The notes under the pieces are model-generated. The model made no database searches. It had not been told where the DNA came from and worked only from the letters and a program-made list of their open reading frames with translations. A program made the translations under genes and the position numbers. Below are positions 36,347-47,200 of a stretch of 64,000 nucleotides of DNA, in pieces (within the stretch, counting starts at the first letter, position 1; the number at the start of each line of letters is the position of its first letter). This DNA is from Candidula unifasciata (taxonomy: Eukaryota > Mollusca > Gastropoda > Stylommatophora > Geomitridae). The stretch is from NCBI GenBank assembly GCA_905116865.2, contig CAJHNH020001147.1, positions 241,501 through 305,500 of the forward strand, read 5' to 3'.

Positions 36347-38251
36347 ATCACTGCCAGAGTAGGTATTTGAAGGCAGTGGCATATAACCAGAGCCGCCCAC
36401 AGAGGAAGCCCTTGGCTCTCTCACATCCACCTCAACATCTCCTGACACTTCTTCATCGCTGTGCCCATCAAACCAGTCCTCGTCATCACAGTAATCGTTC
36501 TGGCTGCCTGGAAATGAAGCTTGTGGATGAGCTGAAGAACCTTGATGATCACGATTATGTTCTTCAAGAGCTTCCCTGACACTCACAGTGTCCAGGCCAA
36601 CAGGGTCACTTCTCAAGTCAGTGATCTTGTCTTGGCTATCACTATCCAAATCATTCACTGCCACATGAGAATTAACTCCACTTGGTATGTGACTACGGCC
36701 ATCATTGACAAATATATTATATAAAAAATCCCCAATACTGAAGTCATTCTGTGCGAGACTACTGCTGCTAGAATTAACAGGAAGATCACCTCCAAAATTA
36801 ACGAAAGAAGAGTTATCAGGCAAGTATGTTTCTTCAGCACTGCACATGTTGTTAGCTCTCACATCATGTTCATCAACATCATCAATGTTGGTACCACGTT
36901 GTCTAATGTCACATTGTCTAATGTAATCATCACAACTTTCAGATGCAGGATTATCTAACTTCTGACCATCAGTATAACTATCATCATCACCACAACCTTC
37001 AGAAAGATTACCTGTCTTGTGACCATCACACTGCCTAAAGTAATCATCATCAGAACCTTCAAAAGAAAGATTATCTATTTTGTGACAACCACTGACACAA
37101 TTCTCCTGAACATTTGAACCTGCTATATTTACACCCTGGTTGCTGAGATTTGGAACAGGCTTGAAGTCCATTGGCCGAGGAACTGTCCAATCAGTTCTAA
37201 CAATGCTTGGAGAATGTTCTTGTGCAGAAGGATATGTTCCATTCCGAGCCCGTCTGTTGTGATTTGCTTGGTGTTCTGATGCAGTAAACATTCCTTGAGG
37301 CACTGTTGAGTGAACACTGTTGTGTTTCACCTCAACTTCTTCAATACCAGAAGATTCTGTATTCTGATCTCGGCTCCTGCCATGAGGTAACGGCTGACAT
37401 TTTAGTGACAGAGAAAGGTCGCCAGGAACAGTGGAGCCAGTACTGGGTCTGCTGTGTTCTGTCTGACAATTATCATCTCCATCTACACAATATCTGACAT
37501 AGTCTGTTGTCTGACTATTGCCTTCTCCTTTGGAAGTGCTCTGTTCTGCTGGCTGTTTTCTGTCTGTTCCTATGGAACCAGTCTGCTGTGCTGACTGTCC
37601 TCTATCTTCTCGTCTGACAGATGTCTGCTGTGTCTGTCTGTTTTCTCCTCCTCTGTGATCAGTCAGCTCAGGAACCTGACCAGTATGAAACACTATCATC
37701 TCTTGTAAAGGCACATAAGGCCACATTTCAGCTTTTAAGTGTGGTATCTCACTAAGATGAAGCGAAGGAAATGAATCATTGAAACTGTTAACGGACACAC
37801 TGTCCAGAACAGCACTGGTATTCTCAGATGGCTGAGGTGAAGAGCTGGATTTCCCCACCCGCATGTACGGACTACTGCTATCTGATTCAACCACCTTCGG
37901 GCTGGATCTCATGTCTTCATTTGCGCCAACAGGATCCTTTCCTGTACTTACAGAAGCTCTTCTATCTCTGATGTCTTCTAACTCTAGATCCCCTGACTGC
38001 ATAATCGGGACATTACTTGTAGAATCTTCCACACTCTTGGCGGAGACATCAGTATGTGTGTCGGCACCAACATCTCCACCTTCACAAGCTGCCTCATGAA
38101 CACTGCCCACAGTGCTGGATTCGGTATGAGTGCTTAGTTGTACAGAATGTGTATCGACTGGTCGACTGGGCGGAATCGGCCTGCTATCATTGCTGGAATT
38201 TGGGTTACTTGCTGTGTAGGCGCCAGAATCAAAGCTGTTCTGACGAGCCAC
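36314..38251 (-). CDS. Receptor terminal exon: 645-residue cytoplasmic tail
   Basis: The exon opens at TTCATTTACAG with VARQNSFDSGAYTASNP and stays open to a TGA. It is low-complexity and rich in Ser, Asp, Asn and Gln, as expected for a disordered signalling tail. Tyr motifs by residue in this exon: YMRV 129, YVPL 179, YVRY 251, YFRQ 414, YIRQ 443, YLPD 486, YMPL 633, YNGYV at the C-terminus. YxxQ is the docking motif of STAT3-type SH2 domains. Residues about 390-448 are three imperfect copies of a roughly 20-residue block (HKxxNLS...DDDY..Q). The last codons lie inside the first unit of a 25-bp tandem array that continues downstream. Confidence 0.8.
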   Translation of the reverse strand: MARQNSFDSGAYTASNPNSSNDSRPIPPSRPVDTHSVQLSTHTESSTVGSVHEAACEGGDVGADTHTDVSAKSVEDSTSNVPIMQSGDLELEDIRDRRASVSTGKDPVGANEDMRSSPKVVESDSSSPYMRVGKSSSSPQPSENTSAVLDSVSVNSFNDSFPSLHLSEIPHLKAEMWPYVPLQEMIVFHTGQVPELTDHRGGENRQTQQTSVRREDRGQSAQQTGSIGTDRKQPAEQSTSKGEGNSQTTDYVRYCVDGDDNCQTEHSRPSTGSTVPGDLSLSLKCQPLPHGRSRDQNTESSGIEEVEVKHNSVHSTVPQGMFTASEHQANHNRRARNGTYPSAQEHSPSIVRTDWTVPRPMDFKPVPNLSNQGVNIAGSNVQENCVSGCHKIDNLSFEGSDDDYFRQCDGHKTGNLSEGCGDDDSYTDGQKLDNPASESCDDYIRQCDIRQRGTNIDDVDEHDVRANNMCSAEETYLPDNSSFVNFGGDLPVNSSSSSLAQNDFSIGDFLYNIFVNDGRSHIPSGVNSHVAVNDLDSDSQDKITDLRSDPVGLDTVSVREALEEHNRDHQGSSAHPQASFPGSQNDYCDDEDWFDGHSDEEVSGDVEVDVREPRASSVGGSGYMPLPSNTYSGSDGSDVSYNGYV

Positions 38252-41200
38252 CTGTAAATGAAGGAGACAAAAATATGGTTTGTATTAAACAGGAATGATA
38301 GATAAACTGTGTGGTCTGTGGTTAGAGGTTAGTGATATTGTTTCACAATGTAATCCTCAATGTTTACCACTTCAATTCTGGCAGTAGGTGCTTTAGAAAA
38401 AGACCGCTCTCTTGGCTTTTAGAGAGAGCTGCAAAATGAAGACAACTGTGGCTTTATGCTACTATGTTCCCTGTCTTAGCAGTGGATACACTGTCACCAA
38501 ACTCATTTGTGGATACACTGTCACCAAACTCAATTGTGGATACACTGTCACCAAACTCAATTGTGGATACACTGTCACCAAACTCAATTGTGGATACACT
38601 GTCACCAAACTCATTTGTGGATACACTGTCACCAAACTCATTTGTGGATACACTGTCACCAAACTCATTTGTGGATACACTGTCACCAAACTCATTTGTG
38701 GATACACTGTCACCAAACTCATTTGTGGATACACTGTCACCAAACTCATTTGTGGATACACTGTCACCAAACTCATTTGTGGATACACTGTCACCAAACT
38801 CATTTGTGGATACACTGTCACCAAACTCAATTGTGGATACACTGTCACCAAACTCAATTGTGGATACACTGTCACCAAACTCATTTGTGGATACACTGTC
38901 ACCAAACTCAATTGTGGATACACTGTCACCAAACTCAATTGTGGATACACTGTCACCAAACTCATTTGTGGATACACTGTCACCAAACTCATTTGTGGAT
39001 ACACTGTCACCAAACTCAATTGTGGATACACTGTCACCAAACTCATTTGTGGATACACTGTCACCAAACTCATTTGTGGATACACTGTCACCAAACTCAT
39101 TTGTGGATACACTGTCACCAAACTCAATTGTGGATACACTGTCACCAAACTCATTTGTGGATACACTGTCACCAAACTCAATTGTGGATACACTGTCACC
39201 AAACTCATTTGTGGATACACTGTCACCAAACCAACTGTCACCAAACTCATTTGTGGATACACTGTCACCAAACTCATTTGTGGATACACTGTCACCAAAC
39301 TCAATTTGTGGATACACTGTCACCAAACTCATTTGTGGATACACTGTCACCAAACTCATTTGTGGATACACTGTCACCAAACTCAATTGTGGATACACTG
39401 TCACCAAACTCATTTGTGGATACACTGTCACCAAACTCATTTGTGGATACACTGTCACCAAACTCATTTGTGGATACACTGTCACCAAACTCATTTGTGG
39501 ATACACTATCACCAAACTCATTTGTGGATACACTGTCACCAAACTCATTTGTGGATACACTGTCACCAAACTCATTTGTGGATACACTGTCACCAAACTC
39601 ATTTGTGGATATGGCACCATTTTAAACACATAAACTATCATTTATATAAATGAATGAATGAATGAATGGTGAATGAATGAATGTCTGAATGAATGAATGA
39701 ATGGTGAATGAATGAATGTCTGAATGAATGAATGGTGAATGAATGAATGGTGAATGAATGAATGTCTGAATGAATGAATGAATGAATGGTGAATGAATGA
39801 ATGTCTGAATGAATGAATGAATGGTGAATGAATGAATGTCTGAATGAATGAATGAATGAATGGTGAATGGATGAATGTCTGAATGAATGAATGAATGAAT
39901 GTCTGAATGAATGAATGAATGGTGAATGAATGAATGTCTGAATGAATGAATGAATGAATGAATGGTGAATGAATGAATGTCTGAATGAATGAATGAATGG
40001 TGAATGAATGAATGTCTGAATGAATGAATGAATATTTCCTGCGTGGGTTCCAGGACCCCATTGTGAGGAAAAACCCGAAGAGACCCTCTGCTTTCTACAC
40101 AAGCATGTCATAAGAGTTGACTAATTTGGGGCTTTAAAGTCGGAGTGCATCTGCCTCAGAGACAAGGAACCAATAACCTGCATACAAAAAACTCAGACTG
40201 TAAAATGGATGTGCAAGCAAGATCAGAGTCCAGAAGTGGATAAACTACCACAGCTTCCACCAAAGTTTACAGCCAGTGAACACCAAGAATGTAAATGAAG
40301 AATGTAAAACAAATATTATGAGAATCAACACTGAAAAGACAGAAGTAATGTCAATAGGAAAAAAGAAGACAGATCTAAACATAGCAATAGAATACAAAGA
40401 CATTAAACAGGCATCTGAGTTTAAATATCTGGGAACTACATTTACCGAAGATGGGAAATTGGATAAAGAAATTGACATTAGATGCAGTAAAGCAAACCAA
40501 GTATTGGGACAGCTAGCCCCCCTCTTACAGCATAAGACAATCCCAATCAGCACAAAGAGACATCTTATTCAAAGCATATTTATTCCAACTCTGTGCTACC
40601 AGTGCCAGACATGGTCACTCACAACAAACCATAAAAGAAAATTAGTCACCACGGAAATGAGATGTCTAAGAAGGGCTGTAGAAGTGACCATAAGAGATAA
40701 GATCAGGAATGAGATCATAAGAGAACAAGTCGGCACAGAACCAATTCTGGATTACATACAAAGACAGCAAGTGAAGTGTTTTGCCCACTTAGAGAGAATG
40801 CCTTGTGACACTATACCATACAAAGCATACATGGAAAGAGAAGAAGAATGCAGAGCACGGGGTAGACCAAGAACAAGATGGAAGGATAACATCAGAGAAG
40901 TTCTACAACAGCACGATGTGCCTATGGTCGAGGCAGCCAGAAGAGCTAGAAACAGAACCTTATATCTCCCTCGACACCCACAGCGGTAAAAGAGGAAGTG
41001 AAGAAGAAGAAGAAGAACACCAAGATGAGGAAAAAGAAGAAGAATGAACAAGACATTCACAAACATGCTCCCCGTCCTTGTTGAGCAGCACACAAACAAT
41101 CAACATGCTCCCCGTCCTTGCTGAGCAGCACACAAACAATCAACATGCTCCCCGTCCTTGCTGAGCAGCACACAAACAATCAACATGCTCCCCGTCCTTG

Positions 41201-44200
41201 TTGAGCAGCACACAAACAATCAACATGCTCCCCGTCCTTGCTGAGCAGCACACAAACAATCAACACGCTCCCCGTCCTTCCTCAGCAGCACACAAACAAT
41301 CAACATGCTCCCCGTCCTTGCTGAGCAGCACACAAACAATCAACATGCTCCCCGTCCTTGCTCAGCAGCACACAAACAATCAACATGCTCCCTGTCCTTC
41401 CTCAGCAGCACACAAACAATCAACATGCTCCCTGTCCTTCCTCAGCAGCACACAAACAATCAACATGCTCCATGCTCCCTGTCCTTGCTGAGCAGCACAC
41501 AAACAATCAACATGCTCCCTGTCCTTCCTGAGCAGCACACAAACAATCAACATGCTCCCCATCCTTGTTGAGCAGCACACAAACAATCAACATGCTCCCT
41601 GTCCTTGTTGAGCAGCACACAAACAATCAACATGCTCCCCGTCCTTGTTGAGCAGCACACAAACAATCAACATGCTCCCTGTCCTTGAGCAGCACACAAA
41701 CTCAACATGCTCCCCGTCCAGCTGAGCACACAAACAATCAACATGCTCCCTGTCTTTCCTCAGCAGCACACAAACAATCAACATGCTCCCTGTCCTTGTT
41801 GAGCAGCACACAAACAATCAACATGCTCCCCATCCTTCCTCAGCAGCACACAAACAATCAACATGCTCCCCGTCCTTGCTCAGCAGCACACAAAAAATCA
41901 ACGTGCTCCCTGTCCTTCCTCAGCAGCACACAAACAATCAACATGCTCCCTGTCCTTCCTCAGCAGCACACAAACAATCAACATGCTCCCTGTCCTTGTT
42001 GAGCAGCACACAAACAATCAACATGCTCCCTGTCCTTGTTGAGCAGCACACAAACAATCAACATGCTCCCTGTCCTTGTTGAGCAGCACACAAACAATCA
42101 ACATGCTCCCTGTCCTTGTTGAGCAGCACACAAACAATCAACATGCTCCCCGTCCTTGCTGAGCAGCACACAAACAATCAACATGCTCCCCGTCCTTGTT
42201 GAGCAGCACACAAACAATCAACATGCTCCCTGTCCTTCCTCAGCAGCAAACAAACAATCAACATGCTCCCCGTCCTTGTTGAGCAGCACACAAACAATCA
42301 ACATGCTCCCCGTCCTTGCTGAGCAGCACACAAACAATCAACATGCTCCCCGTCCTTGCTGAGCAGCACACAAACAATCAACATGCTCCCTGTCCTTCCT
42401 CAGCAGCACACAAACAATCAACATGCTCCCTGTCCTTGTTGAGCAGCACACAAACAATCAACATGCTCCCCGTCCTTGTTGAGCAGCACACAAACAATCA
42501 ACATGCTCCCTGTCCTTCCTCAGCAGCACACAAAAAATCAACGTGCTCCCCGTCCTTGCTCAGCAGCACACAATCAACATGCTCCCCGTCCTTGCTGAGC
42601 AGCACACAAACAATCAACATGCTCCCTGTCCTTCCTCAGCAGCACACAAACAATCAACATGCTCCCTGTCCTTCCTCAGCAGCACACAAACAATCAACAT
42701 GCTCCCTGTCCTTCCTCAGCAGCACACAAACAATCAACATGCTCCCTGTCCTTTCTCAGCAGCAAACAAACAATCAACATGCTCCCCGTCCTTGCTGAGC
42801 AGCACACAAACAATCAACATGCTCCCCGTCCTTGCTGAGCAGCACACAAACAATCAACATGCTCCCCGTCCTTGCTGAGCAGCACACAAACAATCAACAT
42901 GCTCCCCGTCCTTGTTGAGCAGCACACAAACAATCAACATGCTCCCCGTCCTTGCTGAGCAGCACACAAACAATCAACACGCTCCCCGTCCTTCCTCAGC
43001 AGCACACAAACAATCAACATGCTCCCCGTCCTTGCTGAGCAGCACACAAACAATCAACATGCTCCCCGTCCTTGCTCAGCAGCACACAAACAATCAACAT
43101 GCTCCCTGTCCTTCCTCAGCAGCACACAAACAATCAACATGCTCCCTGTCCTTCCTCAGCAGCACACAAACAATCAACATGCTCCCTGTCCTTCCTCAGC
43201 AGCACACAAACAATCAACATGCTCCCCGTCCTTGCTGAGCAGCACACAAACAATCAACATGCTCCCTGTCCTTCCTCAGCAGCACACAAACAATCAACAT
43301 GCTCCCCGTCCTTGCTGAGCAGCACACAAACAATCAACATGCTCCCTGTCCTTCCTCAGCAGCACACAAACAATCAACATGCTGCCTGTCCTTCCTCAGC
43401 AGCACACAAACAATCAACATGCTCCCCGTCCTTGCTCAGCAGCAAACAAACAATCAACATGCTCCCCGTCCTTGCTGAGCAGCACACAAACAATCAACAT
43501 GCTCCCTGTCCTTGCTGAGCAGCACACAAACAATCAACATGCTCCCCGTCCTTGCTGAGCAGCACACAAACAATCAACATGCTCCCTGTCCTTGCTGAGC
43601 AGCACACAAGCAATAAACATGCTCCCCGTCCTTCCTCAGCAGCACACAAACAATCAACATGCTCCCCGTCCTTGCTGAGCAGCACACAAACAATCAACAT
43701 GCTCCCCGTCCTTGCTGAGCAGCACACAAACAATCAACATGCTCCCCGTCCTTGCTGAGCAGCACACAAACAATCAACATGCTCCCTGTCCTTCCTCAGC
43801 AGCACACAAACAATCAACATGCTCCCTGTCCTTGCTCAGCAGCACACAAACAATCAACACACTCCCTGTCCTTGCTGAGCAGCACACAAACAATCAACAT
43901 GCTCCCCGTCCTTGCTCAGCAGCACAAAAACAATCAACATGCTCCCCGTCCTTCCTCAGCAGCACACAAACAATCAACATGCTCCCCGTCCTTCCTCAGC
44001 AGCACACAAAAAATCAACATGCTCCCCGTCCTTCCTCAGCAGCACACAAACAATCAACATGCTCCCTGTCCTTCCTCAGCAGCACACAAACAATCAACAC
44101 ACTCCCCGTCCTTGCTGAGCAGCACACAAACAATCAACATGCTCCCTGTCCTTTGCTCAGCAGCACACAAACAATCAACATGCTCCCCGTCCTTGCTGAG

Positions 44201-47200
44201 CAGCACACAAACAATCAACATGCTCCCCGTCCTTCCTCAGCAGCACACAAACAATCAACATGCTCCCCGTCCTTGCTGAGCAGCACACAAACAATCAACA
44301 TGCTCCCCGTCCTTCCTCAGCAGCACACAAACAATCAACATGCTCCCTGTCCTTCCTCAGCAGCACACAAACAATCAACATGCTCCCTGTCCTTCCTCAG
44401 CAGCACACAAACAATCAACATGCTCCCTGTCCTTGCTGAGCAGCACACAAACAATCAACATGCTCCCTGTCCTTCCTCAGCAGCACACAAACAATCAACA
44501 TGCTCCCTGTCCTTCCTCAGCAGCAAACAAACAATCAACATGCTCCCCGTCCTTGCTGAGCAGCACACAAACAATCAACATGCTCCCTGTCCTTCCTCAG
44601 CAGCACACAAACAATCAACACACTCCCTGTCCTTGCTGAGCAGCACACAAACAATCAACATGCTCCCCGTCCTTCCTCAGCAGCACACAAGCAATAAACA
44701 TGCTCCCCGTCCTTCCTCAGCAGCACACAAACAATCAACATGCTCCCCGTCCTTGCTGAGCAGCACACAAACAATCAACATGCTCCCCGTCCTTGCTGAG
44801 CAGCACACAAACAATCAACATGCTCCCTGTCCTTCCTCAGCAGCACACAAACAATCAACATGCTCCCTGTCCTTCCTCAGCAGCACACAAACAATCAACA
44901 TGCTCCCCGTCCTTGCTCAGCAGCACACAAACAATCAACACACTCCCTGTCCTTGCTGAGCAGCACACAAACAATCAACATGCTCCCCGTCCTTGCTCAG
45001 CAGCACAAAAACAATCAACATGCTCCCCGTCCTTCCTCAGCAGCACACAAACAATCAACATGCTCCCCGTCCTTCCTCAGCAGCACACAAACAATCAACA
45101 TGCTCCCTGTCCTTTGCTCAGCAGCACACAAACAATCAACATGCTCCCCGTCCTTGCTGAGCAGCACACAAACAATCAACATGCTCCCCGTCCTTCCTCA
45201 GCAGCACAAAAACAATCAACATGCTCCCCGTCCTTCCTCAGCAGCACACAAACAATCAACATGCTCCCCGTCCTTCCTCAGCAGCACACAAACAATCAAC
45301 ATGCTCCCCGTCCTTCCTCAGCAGCACACAAACAATCAACATGCTCCCTGTCCTTGCTCAGCAGCACACAAACAATCAACATGCTCCCTGTCCTTCCTCA
45401 GCAGCACACAAAAAATCAACATGCTCCCCGTCCTTGCTCAGCAGCACACAAACAATCAACATGCTCCCCGTCCTTCCTCAGCAGCACACAAACAATCAAC
45501 ATGCTCCCCGTCCTTGCTCAGCAGCACACAAACAATCAACATGCTCCCCGTCCTTCCTCAGCAGCACACAAACAATCAACATGCTCCCTGTCCTTCCTCA
45601 GCAGCACACAAAAAATCAACGTACTCCCCGTCCTTGCTCAGCAGCACACAAACAATCAACATGCTCCCTGTCCTTCCTCAGCAGCAAACAAACAATCAAC
45701 ATGCTCCCCGTCCTTCCTCAGCAGCACACAAACAATCAACATGCTCCCTGTCCTTCCTCAGCAGCACACAAAAAATCAACATGCTCCCCGTCCTTCCTCA
45801 GCAGCACACAATCAACATGCTCCCCGTCCTTCCTCAGCAGCACACAAACAATCAACATGCTCACTGGACCAGCTGTAAAGTCCACCAATGTTTCCTTCCC
45901 AATGTTAAACATCTCCCAGAACCTCTACTTAGTCTTTCAATTTATGCATTCTCTGTTGGTTCTACAACACTGTCCATTTGATCCCAGAGAGCCTTCCCCA
46001 CATCCACTTCATCCTAAAGTAGCCTCCTGCCTAGAGGAGTGGCAGCAGCTAATCTATCAGCCTACTCATTAGCCAGCACACCTGAATATCTTGGTCAGAA
46101 AAACTATGATCTGCTACTAATCTGATAATAAGGAATTACCAACAGGCAAGAAGTCGGGCACAACTGGTATGTTATTTTAATATATGGTTGGGTAAATGTT
46201 TGAAGGTGGAGGGTGGGTGAGGCAGGGGATGTCTGGGAAGCTGTGAATAAGGTTATGTGACTGAGAGTAGACAGAGAAGGGGACATACTCTTGTCTGACA
46301 CACAAGTAATCAGTCTTATCTAATCAGTCTTATTTCTACTCTCTGAAATGTTTTGGTGGCCAGTGACAGAAAACATTTGTGGGACTGAGGATGTTCGGGC
46401 AGAATGGATAGTGCAGTCGTCACAGATTGTGCAGGTTAGAATGGATAGTGCAGTCACCACAGATAGTGCAGGTTAGAATGAATAGTGCAGTCACCACAGA
46501 TTGTGCAGGTTAGAATGGATAGTGCAGTCGCCATAGATTGTACAGGTTAGAATGGATAGTGCAGTCGCCACAGATTGTGCAGGTTAGAATGGATAGTGCA
46601 GTTGCCACAGATTGTGCAGGTTAGAATGGATAGTGCAGTCACCACAGATTGTGCAGGTTAGAATGGATAGTGCAGTCAGCACAGATTGTGCAGGTTAGAA
46701 TGGATAGTGCAGTCAGCACAGATTGTGCAGGTTAGAATGGATAGTGCAGTCGCCACAGATTGTGCAGGTTAGAATGGATAGTGCAGTTGCCACAGATTGT
46801 GCAGGTTAGAATGGATAGTGCAGTCACCACAGATTGTGCAGGTTAGAATGGATAGTGCAGTCAGCACAGATTGTGCAGGTTAGAATGGATAGTGCTGTCA
46901 GCACAGATTGTGCAGGTTAGAATGGATAGTGTGGCGCGGTGATTTCGGTCACAGGCATGAGGGGAAGTTAAGTCTGATGTGATGTGTATAAGGAGATATT
47001 CCGTACCCCACTCGGGCGCCAGTACTTCACTGTTCTGGTTTTACGGAACCTCATGCAAGACTCCTGCTGCACGTCCCCGTCGTGCGCCACGGATAATGTC
47101 TCAAATGAGCATTAACAGAGTTGGCAGGGGATCTCGGAGCTGGCGGCCCCCAGAGGTGTAGAGTCCTTTCTGGCTCTCACCAGCCCGCCCCCAAACGCAT

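Noticed and set aside
38412..39653. Long ORFs of 280-413 residues on both strands
   Set aside because: Artefact of the 27-bp period (9 codons without stops).
43712..45981. ORFs of 361-415 residues (SSTQTINMLPVL repeats)
   Set aside because: The 40-bp array cycles through all three frames; the unit lacks stops on the plus strand. No start context, splice sites or selection signal.
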